A stretch of DNA of 64,000 nt from Bartonella raoultii (GCF_019659805.1 NZ_JAIFRO010000003.1:62001-126000), one strand, 5' to 3'; counted from the stretch's first letter, positions 10,739 to 18,034 are shown. Notes: a model not told the origin generated them from the letters alone. Translations and numbers: made by a program.

Positions 10739-10760
10739 CACGCAACTTTCCCGTTGCGTG
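10739..10760. repeat. Short perfect hairpin in front of recT
   Basis: CACGCAAC and GTTGCGTG flank a 6-nt loop between the two leftward genes. A loosely similar hairpin (CGTGAATCACG with a following T-run) lies at about 9187-9207 before the next operon segment. Role unknown; a processing or regulatory hairpin is possible. Confidence 0.4.
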
Positions 10761-10816
10761 AAATACGCCTGTGTTTAAAGAAGCGTTCTGTTATGATTTG
10801 AGGAAAAGAGGCGCTT

Positions 10817-11227
10817 TTAAAAACGCCATGTATAGTTTGGGTAGTTTGGAAGAACGTCCCAAAAGGTTAAACGGTTTTGCTGTTCATAAGTACCGTATCT
10901 TTTGTCGTCATATTCTTGCTGTCTGATCTCATCTAAAAAAAAACTGTATGCAGAACTATGTTTTACAAAGTCATGAGGTATAATGTCGTTAAAACATTGT
11001 TCTTCACGTTGTTTAATGTAGAACTCAGCAAGATCTTCAGAGATATCTTCGCATCTGTTATTTATTGGTTCGATGCGCATGATTTTGATGGCATTATCGG
11101 CTTCGTCAATAAAGTCGATAATGTCTTTTTCTTCGTAGAAAGGTCCTGATTTTGCCAGATTTTGTGCTTCATTTTCGCACATGACTAAAAGAATCTCATC
11201 AGAATTTATAAAGATTGGTTTGTCCAC
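10817..11227 (-). CDS. Unrecognised early phage protein
   Basis: About 136-145 aa, acidic, no recognised domain. A strong GGAGG lies five bases before a GTG at 11227; ATG starts at 11239 or 11254 are possible but have poorer sites. It is the first gene of the leftward early operon, directly behind the paired operators at 11285-11331, so it is likely made on release from repression together with RecT and exonuclease. Confidence 0.6.
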   Translation of the reverse strand: MDKPIFINSDEILLVMCENEAQNLAKSGPFYEEKDIIDFIDEADNAIKIMRIEPINNRCEDISEDLAEFYIKQREEQCFNDIIPHDFVKHSSAYSFFLDEIRQQEYDDKRYGTYEQQNRLTFWDVLPNYPNYTWRF

Positions 11228-11284
11228 AACTGCCTCCATAGAGCCTATTGGCAATGGTTAATTTATAGGATATGAGGCATGTAT

Positions 11285-11331
11285 TTCATTTTTTATGAAA
11301 AGTGTCAATAAAAAAATTCATAAAATATGAA
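11285..11331. promoter_or_regulatory. Left operator pair TTCAT-N5-ATGAA
   Basis: Two 15-bp palindromes of identical form, at 11285-11299 and 11317-11331, lie in front of the leftward recombination operon. The same palindrome occurs twice on the other side of the repressor gene. This is the expected layout for phage repressor binding sites (OL/OR). Confidence 0.75.
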
Positions 11332-11355
11332 ATATTGTAAAAGCAGAGGTCAACT

Positions 11356-11505
11356 ATGGATACAGCAATATTAGAAAAACTTTGGAATTGTGGAGATAAT
11401 AAAGTCAAGGCCGCTATTATTTTTTATCTAAGGAGCAAGAATTCTGAAGAATCGTTAAAACAGCTTTCTGAACTTCGGGCTTTGCTTGATAATACAGTTG
11501 AATAA
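11356..11505 (+). CDS. Possible 49-aa protein antisense to the repressor 3' end
   Basis: ATG to TAA frame starting MDTAILEKLWNC, preceded by AGAGGT. It starts behind the left operators and overlaps the 3' end of the convergent repressor gene by 89 bases. The composition looks protein-like (leucine-rich C-terminal helix), but no family is recognised. It may instead be a chance frame. Confidence 0.35.
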   Translation: MDTAILEKLWNCGDNKVKAAIIFYLRSKNSEESLKQLSELRALLDNTVE

Positions 11506-11728
11506 ACTGTTCGGACTCTTTGATTAAAAAAGGGGGGATTTCACCAAAAAAATTGATAATTTCTATTAATTCGCTTGCTTTTATCGATCTTTTTGTACCT
11601 GAATCATGCAACATGCTAGTTAAAGTAGATGGCAATACCCCTAAATGTTTAGCTAGCATTTTCTTACTGCCATGCCCATTTTTAGCTAATTGCTCACTAA
11701 GCCATACCTTTAACTTATCTGATTCCAT
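11417..11728 (-). CDS. Prophage repressor, XRE/HTH family
   Basis: DNA-binding repressor candidate of 103 aa. A helix-turn-helix lies at about residues 14-50 (KMLAKHLGVLPSTLTSMLHD), followed by a short helical C-terminus and no peptidase domain. Longer in-frame starts at 11800 and 11746 would place operator palindromes inside the gene. The ATG at 11728 with GAAG upstream leaves them in the promoter region, so it is preferred. It is divergent from the rightward early genes and flanked on both sides by the TTCAT-N5-ATGAA sites it probably binds. Confidence 0.8.
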   Translation of the reverse strand: MESDKLKVWLSEQLAKNGHGSKKMLAKHLGVLPSTLTSMLHDSGTKRSIKASELIEIINFFGEIPPFLIKESEQFIQLYYQAKPEVQKAVLTILQNSCSLDKK

Positions 11729-11741
11729 AAGGTAAACTTCT

Positions 11742-11810
11742 TTCATATTAAATGAAAAATCAACAGAAAAAATATGAAATTTTATCTTGATAAAATTCAT
11801 AAAATATGAA
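11742..11810. promoter_or_regulatory. Right operator pair TTCAT-N5-ATGAA
   Basis: Palindromes at 11742-11756 and 11796-11810, with an extra half site ATGAA at about 11774, lie between the repressor gene and the rightward early genes. Arms and spacing are identical to the left pair. Confidence 0.75.
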
Positions 11811-11869
11811 ATTTTATCTTTATGAAAAAAGAACCTGCATTTACTATAATAAAATACTTAGGTGGTGTG

Positions 11870-12142
11870 ATGAACGTTTCGCGCATTTTACAGAAAAGTA
11901 AGGGCGCTGTTTATCGTATTACTTATTCTAAGAGAAAAGGGGGAGCTAATGGATTATTCCCTTCAATTTATCAAGCGCAATTATTAAACTATGCACGAGA
12001 TCATGGAATAGATTTACGTCCTGATGATTTCTTTTATCCAGAACGCTTGCAAAGATTAATGCAAGAGCAAGAAAGCTCTTCGATATCACGATTTGTGAAG
12101 AACTCACACGTTCATAGCTCGTGTGACATTTTACAGCCTTGA
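11870..12142 (+). CDS. Cro-like early protein (tentative)
   Basis: First rightward gene after the right operators, about 90 aa. The basic N-terminal half with VSRILQKSKGAVYRIT and a downstream GLFPSIYQAQLLNYA stretch could be a helix-turn-helix of the YdaS/Cro kind. I chose the ATG at 11870, which follows GGTGG; an in-frame ATG at 11822 would sit against the operators. Its position is that of cro, but the fold assignment is only pattern reading. Confidence 0.5.
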   Translation: MNVSRILQKSKGAVYRITYSKRKGGANGLFPSIYQAQLLNYARDHGIDLRPDDFFYPERLQRLMQEQESSSISRFVKNSHVHSSCDILQP

Positions 12143-12149
12143 GGATATG

Positions 12150-12473
12150 ATGATGGCTGTAAATGAAGCGCATAAGAATGATGATGGGAAGCCTCGTTTA
12201 GATCTTATACCGCCTTTAGCTCTTATGGAAATTGGTCGTGTTTTGGAGTTTGGGGCCAAGAAATACGGAGCAAATAATTGGCGTAATGGCATGGATTGGA
12301 GCCGATTTCACGGTGCAGCGTTGCGTCATTTATTAGCATGGTTTGGAGGGGAGGGTAAGGATAGCGAGAGTGGTTTATCACACTTGGCACATGCGGCTTG
12401 TTGCATTCTGTTTTTAATGGAATGTGAGGCAAAAGAGATTGGTTGTGATGACCGTCCTCTCAGAATGAAGTGA
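12150..12473 (+). CDS. DUF5664 / MazZ-like dATP/dGTP pyrophosphohydrolase-type protein
   Basis: About 107 aa. It contains the compact all-alpha motif set of this family: KPRLDLIPPLALMEIGRVLEFGAKKYG, NNWRNGMDWSRF, ALRHLLAW and GLSHLAHAACCILFLMECE, with conserved acidic and histidine positions for metal and nucleotide binding. GAGG precedes a run of three ATG codons at 12147, 12150 and 12153. Family members remove pyrophosphate from purine dNTPs. In some phages that supports 2-aminoadenine DNA, but no PurZ homologue occurs here, so a nucleotide-pool role is all that can be inferred. Confidence 0.75.
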   Translation: MMAVNEAHKNDDGKPRLDLIPPLALMEIGRVLEFGAKKYGANNWRNGMDWSRFHGAALRHLLAWFGGEGKDSESGLSHLAHAACCILFLMECEAKEIGCDDRPLRMK

Positions 12474-12484
12474 AGTAAAGGCTG

Positions 12485-12979
12485 ATGATTGGGATGCTTC
12501 ATACAATTCTTTGCTTTGATCTAGGAACGAAGACCGGCTGGGCGATAAGTGGTGCTGATGGGAGTATCCTTAGTGGTAGCATTAATTTTAGATCACGCCG
12601 ATTTGAAGGCGGTGGGATGCGTTATTTACGCTTTAAGAGATGGCTTACAGAAATCAAGCAGACAGCAGGGAGCATTGATGCGGTGTATTTTGAAGAGGTA
12701 AGGCGTCATGTTGGAACTGATGCGGCGCATGTTTATGGTGGTTTATTAGCAACCTTAACGGCATGGTGTGAACATCATCAGATACCGTATGAGGGCATTC
12801 CAGTTTGTACAATTAAGAAAGCGACGACAGGCAAGGGGAATGCGTCGAAAGAAGAGATGATTAAGGCAATGCGTGTAAAAGGGCATGCGCCTTGTGATGA
12901 TAATGAAGCGGATGCTTTAGCAATTTTACATTTAATTAAAGAGAGGGAGATCTTAGAGCGATGCCCAGTAAAAAAGTAG
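12485..12979 (+). CDS. RuvC-like Holliday junction endonuclease
   Basis: RNase H-fold nuclease of 164 aa. The acidic residues sit where RuvC-type enzymes have them: D12 in LCFDLGTKTGW, E70 in VYFEEV, and the D138/D139-E141-D143 cluster in CDDNEADALAI. K111, K112 and K117 lie in the basic segment before it. It probably resolves branched phage DNA before packaging. The 3' end overlaps the next gene by 19 bases, suggesting a tightly packed operon. Confidence 0.85.
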   Translation: MIGMLHTILCFDLGTKTGWAISGADGSILSGSINFRSRRFEGGGMRYLRFKRWLTEIKQTAGSIDAVYFEEVRRHVGTDAAHVYGGLLATLTAWCEHHQIPYEGIPVCTIKKATTGKGNASKEEMIKAMRVKGHAPCDDNEADALAILHLIKEREILERCPVKK

Positions 12980-13326
12980 AGTGTGTAAAGTTTAATTCAG
13001 ATCAGTTTTTAAAAGAGCTTATGGGTTTAAAAGCAACAGAGAAGGCAGTTTATACAACCGTTGTGTTGCTTATGAATGATAAGAAAGCGCCTCTTATCAA
13101 TAATGCATCTTATTTATCAAGCTGGTGTGGGTGTTCAATAAAAACGTTTCAAAAGGCCTTAGAGACTTTAATAAGCATTGGTTACATCACGCGTTTAGAG
13201 AATGGGAACCTATGGCATAAGTCATTAGCTTTTGATTATAGCCTCAGTAAATTTTCAGAAAGAGCTTCAAAAGCAGCGAATATAAGATGGAGTAGGAAAA
13301 GAGAGGAGGCAATGCATGTCAACTAA
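12961..13326 (+). CDS. DUF1376-like winged-helix replication protein (short)
   Basis: Protein of 121 aa resembling the N-terminal half of the next gene product. A winged-helix-like region contains WCGCSIKTFQKALETLISIGYITRLENG, followed by a basic tail ERASKAANIRWSRKR. The tail pattern SxxASKAAxxRW is shared with the following protein, so the two genes look like a tandem duplication in which this copy lacks the C-terminal domain. It is likely a DNA-binding replication factor by analogy to DUF1376 proteins. Confidence 0.7.
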   Translation: MPSKKVECVKFNSDQFLKELMGLKATEKAVYTTVVLLMNDKKAPLINNASYLSSWCGCSIKTFQKALETLISIGYITRLENGNLWHKSLAFDYSLSKFSERASKAANIRWSRKREEAMHVN

Positions 13327-14377
13327 GTTGCCATGGACGAGGCTTTTTTCTTCACAATGGATTGTAGATGTTAGTGGCATGAGCATAGTGGAAAAGGGTC
13401 TTTATATGACTCTTGTCTTATATATGTATGAAGAGCGCCGTCCTATTATTGAAGATGCTCCCAAATTAGCAAGATGGGCAGGTTGTTCAGAGAGGATTCT
13501 AAAAAAGACATTAGACATTTTATTACGTGATGAGAAGATCATACGTTTAGAAGATGGTCGTTTGTGGAGTTTAAAAGTTGAAGAAGAACTTAATAACTGT
13601 AGTGAAAATTTAGATAGAGCTTCAGAAAAGGCTTCAAAAGCAGCAAAAGCAGCAAAATTAAGATGGGATAAAAACAAAGATAAAAGTGATGATGATGTTA
13701 GTGCAATGCAAACGCACTGCGAACGCACTGCGAACGCAATGCGAAATGATGCCATTAACAATAACATTAACAATATATATAAAAAAAATAAAACTATCGT
13801 TTTATCAAAAAAAGAAATCGATTTTGAAAATTTAGAAACAACCGATTTGGTTGAAGAGCCAATCGAGGGTGATGATGTTCAATCAGAACAAATCGCAACA
13901 TCATCAGAAAACCAACCTCCCATTCACGAGCAAGAAAACGTTCCGAAAAAAGCCAAGCGGGTTAAAACCGATAGAGGTTGTCGCTTGCCTGCTGATTTCG
14001 AACCGGATTACGATTTTGCACTTGCAGAGGGGTTGCCTCCAGAGCGTGTGAAAGTCGAAATTGCAAAATTTCGAGATTACTGGCGTTCAAAAGCGGGTGC
14101 TAATGCAGCCAAAACCGATTGGCAAGCGACATGGCGTAACTGGGTAAGAAATTCAAAAAAATACGAAATCAATCAACAAGGTAAAAATTATGGAAATTAC
14201 ACTCAAAAGCAAAAAAGCATTGGGGAACGTATCGCAGACAGCCTGCTTGATATCGGAAATCGAGGATACTTTGAAGCACATTCACGCGATGATACCACCA
14301 CAGGAGTTCCCATTGGTTTTGAAGGATGGCAGCCAATTAACAAAACAGCAGGAAGCGATTGCTTTAGAGGCTGCTGA
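13316..14377 (+). CDS. DUF1376 replication initiation-type protein
   Basis: Protein of 353 aa. The N-terminal DUF1376-type winged helix (about 5-90, WAGCSERILKKTLDILL) is followed by a basic ASKAAKAAKLRW stretch, a low-complexity asparagine/lysine linker and a C-terminal module (about 215-285) containing LPADFEPDYDFA and WRNWVRNSKK, found at the end of many phage O-like proteins. It probably recognises the phage origin and recruits host replication factors. The last 188 bases overlap the next gene in another frame. Confidence 0.75.
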   Translation: MSTKLPWTRLFSSQWIVDVSGMSIVEKGLYMTLVLYMYEERRPIIEDAPKLARWAGCSERILKKTLDILLRDEKIIRLEDGRLWSLKVEEELNNCSENLDRASEKASKAAKAAKLRWDKNKDKSDDDVSAMQTHCERTANAMRNDAINNNINNIYKKNKTIVLSKKEIDFENLETTDLVEEPIEGDDVQSEQIATSSENQPPIHEQENVPKKAKRVKTDRGCRLPADFEPDYDFALAEGLPPERVKVEIAKFRDYWRSKAGANAAKTDWQATWRNWVRNSKKYEINQQGKNYGNYTQKQKSIGERIADSLLDIGNRGYFEAHSRDDTTTGVPIGFEGWQPINKTAGSDCFRGC

Positions 14378-14813
14378 TCAGTTGCAGGAGCTATTCGCAG
14401 TGAAAGCAAGCAAAGAGGATATAGGCAAAGCTATTCGCATGCTGTCATGTGGTTTAAAAATATCGCAACAATCTGATCATGAGGGAATGGCATTAACCTA
14501 TGGAATGGCTTTAGAAAAAGTTTCAGCATGGTCACTAATGACAGCAGTTAAACGGATTTTATGTGATGAGATAGACGGTTTATCGGATACGTTTTTTCCG
14601 AGCACGCGTGAACTTGTGAGGTTATGTCGTGATTTGGAAGATAACCTTTTGAGAAAAGCCAATATTGTACGCAAAGCTGTTTTGAATAGCCGTGAAAAGG
14701 CATTGAAAGCACAAGAAGCAAGCGATGCTTCAAAAGCGCTTAGCATTATTCAAAAGCACAATTTTGAACAGGTTTTAAGTGGGATAGGAGGCATAATAAA
14801 AACCATTGATTAG
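14190..14813 (+). CDS. Phage early protein, possible replication partner
   Basis: Protein of 207 aa, mostly helical, no recognised domain. Its first 62 codons lie inside the 3' end of the DUF1376 gene in another frame. Later in-frame ATGs would shorten the overlap, so the start is uncertain. Position directly behind an O-like gene suggests a P-like helicase-loading partner, but no sequence motif proves this. Confidence 0.6.
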   Translation: MEITLKSKKALGNVSQTACLISEIEDTLKHIHAMIPPQEFPLVLKDGSQLTKQQEAIALEAADQLQELFAVKASKEDIGKAIRMLSCGLKISQQSDHEGMALTYGMALEKVSAWSLMTAVKRILCDEIDGLSDTFFPSTRELVRLCRDLEDNLLRKANIVRKAVLNSREKALKAQEASDASKALSIIQKHNFEQVLSGIGGIIKTID

Positions 14814-14881
14814 CTAGCAAAATGTTGAAAAGTAGAGAGGCTATTTGTATGGATATACGTTTAAATCGATAAAAAGGCACC

Positions 14882-14942
14882 GTACAAAGCGATTATTTAA
14901 TTTTTTGATAATGATACGTAAAAACTACAAAACGCTTTGTAC
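14882..14942. repeat. Widely spaced inverted repeat after replication genes
   Basis: GTACAAAGCG at 14882-14891 and CGCTTTGTAC at 14933-14942 are perfect inverted arms separated by 41 bp of AT-rich DNA. It could be a protein-binding pair or part of an origin. No gene occupies it. Confidence 0.5.
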
Positions 14943-14999
14943 AGTTAAATTTAAGGTAAATAGACTATAGCGACAAAATACAAACTGGAATTAAAAGAT

Positions 15000-15461
15000 A
15001 TGGGTTTTTTTAAACATTTATTCTTAACAAATCATAAACCGCCCATGCAAAAAAAGTTTGTTGCAACGATAAGAGGGCATGCCCCGTGGGGGTTAGGAGT
15101 AGCAGAATATTTTTACAATCTTTACGAATATGATGATGGAATGAGAGAATACGAAGAATTTGAAGGTGGCCAATATCATGAGATGCCTGAAACTGTAGAT
15201 TACAGTAGCAAGGCGCAAGTGAAAGCGTGGATATACGGTGGTGATTTGCCAAGAAGCGTATTGAGTTGTGAAGCGCTGATTAATGAGGTTAATAAGAAAA
15301 TCAAAAAACGCACAATGAAAGACCGTTTGATTTGTGAGATTAGCAATGAAGGGGAGAAGAGTTATTCACAAGCTTATGATGATGATATAGATCGCGAGTT
15401 AGAAAAAGCACTTGATATTCAATTGGGTAAATATCAAAACAGGAAAAAATGCAAAAAATAA
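15000..15461 (+). CDS. Unrecognised phage protein
   Basis: Protein of 153 aa. Acidic and tyrosine-rich in the middle (YEYDDGMREYEEFEGGQ), with a lysine-rich C-terminal tail. No family recognised. A shorter form starting at residue 16 is possible. It is followed by a promoter-like TTGACT at 15472 and the first structured leader, so it seems to end the replication block. Confidence 0.55.
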   Translation: MGFFKHLFLTNHKPPMQKKFVATIRGHAPWGLGVAEYFYNLYEYDDGMREYEEFEGGQYHEMPETVDYSSKAQVKAWIYGGDLPRSVLSCEALINEVNKKIKKRTMKDRLICEISNEGEKSYSQAYDDDIDRELEKALDIQLGKYQNRKKCKK

Positions 15462-15614
15462 AAAATACGTATTGACTTTAAAGGCGGGTTTGTTTAAAGA
15501 GATTGGCAAGTGCTTAAAAACCACGAATCCAATAGCGGATAGACCACGATAAGGTTTCTCCTATTTAAAAAAACTGGCTTTCTTTTATGCTTTCATTAGC
15601 ATATAACGATTTAT

Positions 15615-15697
15615 GTCGGGTGTAGCTATACCATACAATACCCTTCGCGAGGGAAAAGTATAGCGGCGGACTATTGGCCGTGTTTTTAGCACCCGGC
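15615..15697 (+). ncRNA. C4-like structured RNA, copy 1
   Basis: An 83-nt element that folds as a closed multi-branch structure. Outer stem GTCGGGTGT pairs with GCACCCGGC. A second stem is GCTATAC/GTATAGC enclosing a small CCC/GGG hairpin. A third stem is CGGC/GCCG. Two other copies in this window conserve the fold despite base changes. The fold and the position before an antirepressor-type region resemble the C4 antisense RNA of P1/P7-like phages. A TTGACT box lies about 140 bp upstream, and the next gene begins 51 bp downstream. Confidence 0.7.
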
Positions 15698-15748
15698 GCC
15701 CTTATGGGCTGTCAATTAAAAACTTCTAACCAATAGAAAGAATTTATT

Positions 15749-16048
15749 ATGACAAAAAATGAGATCCAAATAACCACTGATTTCTTATGTGATTTGTGGA
15801 TGGCAGTGTTTAAAGAAGCTAACACTGATTATACTGAAGACGAATATAGTGAATCTTTAGTGAAACTGATGGTTGTTCTAGAAAAAGTTTTGGTTTTAAA
15901 ATTACAAAACGAAATGCCTAATTTTACAAAAATCTTAGCAATCATTACAGAGTTTGGTCATTCTGAACCAATTCAATTAATAGTTCCTCTTTTGAAAGCC
16001 TACAAACCTAATTTTGATAATGTACATAGCATTAATGAGGCAGCTTAA
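15749..16048 (+). CDS. Small acidic protein in C4-like cassette
   Basis: Protein of 99 aa, unrecognised, acidic, probably all-helical (TTDFLCDLWMAVFKEANTDYTEDEY). It lies directly behind C4-like copy 1 and ends in the cassette-type tail (Glu-Ala-Ala-stop followed by AAT), with the GC-rich repeat next. By position it could be a target of the RNA, comparable to the small regulator ahead of ant in P1-like immunity regions. Function not known. Confidence 0.6.
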   Translation: MTKNEIQITTDFLCDLWMAVFKEANTDYTEDEYSESLVKLMVVLEKVLVLKLQNEMPNFTKILAIITEFGHSEPIQLIVPLLKAYKPNFDNVHSINEAA

Positions 16049-16084
16049 ATAACGCACGGGCGCGTGGGGGGCGCCTGCTTTTTA
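16041..16084 (+). terminator. GC-rich cassette terminator, copy 1
   Basis: The stop region GCAGCTTAAATAA runs into GGCGCGTGGGGGGCGCC (stem GGCGC/GCGCC) and then CTTTTT. Closely related sequences follow the genes ending at 17158, 24883 and 25659, so this is both a likely intrinsic terminator and a repeated cassette boundary. Confidence 0.65.
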
Positions 16085-16292
16085 ACTTTAGATTCAATGA
16101 TGTAAGTATCGAAATAAAAAAAGTTAAAAAATAGTAAAATACATATTGACATAAATCGAATCACTCTGTTAAACGAATCAGTAAGTGCTAGAAACATTAA
16201 AAGTACATAGTGGATGGGTTTTATAATCAATCTTGCCTCCATAACGTGTAAAGTTTTGACTCAAGTATGCTTTATAGCATATAGAGGGGATT

Positions 16293-16372
16293 GTCGGGTG
16301 TGGTTATGCCATACAATACTCTTATGAGAAAAGCGTAACAACAGACTGTGTACTGTGTTTCTAGCGCCCGGC
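16293..16372 (+). ncRNA. C4-like structured RNA, copy 2, before the antirepressor
   Basis: An 80-nt element with the same architecture as copy 1. Outer stem GTCGGGTGT/GCGCCCGGC, second stem GTTATGC/GCGTAAC, small CTC/GAG hairpin and third stem ACAG/CTGT. Changes relative to copy 1 keep pairing in all stems. TTGACA at about 16148 with a 17-bp spacer to TTAAAC may be its promoter. The antirepressor gene starts 54 bp downstream, which is the arrangement of C4 and ant in P1-like phages. Confidence 0.75.
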
Positions 16373-16426
16373 ATTCTTTATTGTGTGTCAATAGAAGCAA
16401 CTTAATTTTACACAGGAGACAATACT

Positions 16427-17158
16427 ATGTCGCAATATTTAATCGACATCAATCAAACCGAAATTAATAATGAATTAGTTCAAACAGTAAATGCACGTGA
16501 TTTGCATGCGTTTTTAGAGATAAAATCTGAATTTAGAAACTGGATAAAAAATCGTATTAAAGAATGTAAGTTTCGGGAAAATATAGATTTTGTAACCGCG
16601 GTAAATTTTTACCGGGGTGCGCAAATGAAAGAATATTACATTACCTTAGACATGGCAAAACACCTTTCAATGATAGAGCGTAATGATAAAGGGCATGAAG
16701 CAAGAGAATACTTTATCGAATGCGAACGGCGTGCAAAGCAAGTAACAACACCACAAATCGATTACTCAAGTCCACAAGCGATGATTGGTTTTTTAAATTA
16801 CTTGCAAGGTCAAATCGAACAGAAAGATCATGTCATTGCAGAATTAAAACCGAAAGCAATAGCTCTTGAAGGTTTAACACGTTCGGATGGCTTGTTTGGT
16901 ATTATAGATGCTGCGAAAATCTTAGAAGTAAGACCTAAAGATTTATCAGATTACCTAAGAAGATATGGTTGGGTTTACAAAAGAGTACCAAGCGGTCCAT
17001 TATTACCATATCAAGATAAAATACAAAAAGGTCTTATGGATTGCACAACTATCACTATTCAAAAAAATGATGGTACAGAAAAGACAGTACCATCAACAAA
17101 GATAACATCTAAAGGACTAGCATATTTAAGAGAGCAAATCCATGGAAATATGCAGTAA
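16427..17158 (+). CDS. ant: Phage antirepressor, AntA and KilAC domains
   Basis: Protein of 243 aa that would inactivate the phage repressor and trigger lytic growth. The N-terminal AntA/AntB-type domain (about 20-95) contains VNARDLHAFLEIKSEFRNW, FRENIDFVT and MAKHLSMIERNDKGHEAR. The C-terminal KilAC domain (about 130-240) contains GLFGIIDAAKILEVRPKDLSDYL and the ending TSKGLAYLREQI. Translation starts after ACACAGGAGA. It follows a C4-like RNA, so antisense control of its synthesis is likely. Its 3' flank carries the remnant of another cassette tail (see 17171-17216). Confidence 0.9.
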   Translation: MSQYLIDINQTEINNELVQTVNARDLHAFLEIKSEFRNWIKNRIKECKFRENIDFVTAVNFYRGAQMKEYYITLDMAKHLSMIERNDKGHEAREYFIECERRAKQVTTPQIDYSSPQAMIGFLNYLQGQIEQKDHVIAELKPKAIALEGLTRSDGLFGIIDAAKILEVRPKDLSDYLRRYGWVYKRVPSGPLLPYQDKIQKGLMDCTTITIQKNDGTEKTVPSTKITSKGLAYLREQIHGNMQ

Positions 17159-17170
17159 TTTTGAAAATAA

Positions 17171-17216
17171 AGCAGCGTAAATGGCACGCGGGCGCGGCGG
17201 GGGCGCCCCCTTTAAA
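17171..17216 (+). terminator. GC-rich cassette terminator, copy 2
   Basis: Stem GGGCGC/GCGCCC followed by CCTTTAAAA. The bases just before it read GAAAATAAAGCAGCGTAAAT, which in another frame encode Glu-Asn-Lys-Ala-Ala-stop, the exact C-terminus of the island repeat protein at 24883. The antirepressor itself stops 13 bases earlier, so this tail is probably a recombination scar. Confidence 0.6.
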
Positions 17217-17262
17217 ACATCTCATTTAAAAATTTAACGAATATTAGATTAGGGAGCAACCT

Positions 17263-17928
17263 ATGACCACTACAACTGTATCTAAAAAATATGAACTTAC
17301 AAATGAAACTTACGATATTGAAGGGATTACTTTATACCGCATTCGTGCTTTAAGGAATTTCGATGATGTAAAGGCTGGTGATTTAGGTGGTTTTATTGAA
17401 AATGAAAGCAATCTCTCTCATGATGGCAATTGTTGGATATACGATAATGCCGCCGTTTCACATGGTGCTATTGTTAGTGAAAATGCAAAAATACGTAATA
17501 ACGCTTGTGTTTTTATGGAAGCAAGGGTAGCAGGAAATGCAGTAGTTAGTGATAAGGCGCGGGTTCTTGAAAAGACTGCTTATATTCACGGTAATGCAAA
17601 AATATGTGATAATGCAGCAATTTGTGGTGAAATTTATGGGAATGCCATTGTTTGTAATAAAGCCATGGTATCTCCAGAAGCAAAGGTTTATGACAATGCA
17701 AAAATTTTGAATAGCGCTTGTGTTGGTGGCTTTATTTATGGGAATGCAAAAATATCGGGGTCGGCTTGTATTTATCCCGAGGCGGAGATTTATGATAATG
17801 CGTGCATTCAAGGAAAAGTGAAGGTTTATTTCTCTGTAAAAGTTTTTGGGAATGCCGTTATTAAAGGCAATAAAAGAGTTTATAAAGATACTGATGTTAG
17901 TGAAGAAACTTTAGAAAAAACAGCATAA
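17263..17928 (+). CDS. YdcK-like repeat protein of the prophage
   Basis: Protein of 221 aa. The conserved N-terminal segment FDDVKAGDLGGFIENES with NLSHDGNCWIYDNA matches the start of E. coli YdcK, as I remember it. Short repeats of about six residues follow (YGNA, VSGNA, IYDNA), the pattern of a left-handed beta-helix as in hexapeptide acyltransferases. No active-site histidine of an acetyltransferase can be pointed out. Three relatives lie in the island. The role is unknown; a binding or scaffold function is possible. Confidence 0.75.
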   Translation: MTTTTVSKKYELTNETYDIEGITLYRIRALRNFDDVKAGDLGGFIENESNLSHDGNCWIYDNAAVSHGAIVSENAKIRNNACVFMEARVAGNAVVSDKARVLEKTAYIHGNAKICDNAAICGEIYGNAIVCNKAMVSPEAKVYDNAKILNSACVGGFIYGNAKISGSACIYPEAEIYDNACIQGKVKVYFSVKVFGNAVIKGNKRVYKDTDVSEETLEKTA

Positions 17929-17965
17929 ATAAGGGGTTTGGGGTCTGGTCTTAAACAGAAAAAAG

Positions 17966-17996
17966 AAAGCCGTGTCCTTAATGAACGCGGCTTTTT
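17966..17996 (+). terminator. Intrinsic terminator after the YdcK-like gene
   Basis: AAAGCCGTGT pairs with ACGCGGCTTT (one G-U) around a 9-nt loop and runs into TTTTT, 38 bases after the stop codon. Confidence 0.75.
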
Positions 17997-18034
17997 ACGC
18001 AATACACAATATTTAATCAACATCAAATCTATAT

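Noticed and set aside
12150..12473. 2-aminoadenine (Z) genome system
   Set aside because: Only a DUF5664/MazZ-like protein is seen; no PurZ homologue and no dedicated polymerase are present.
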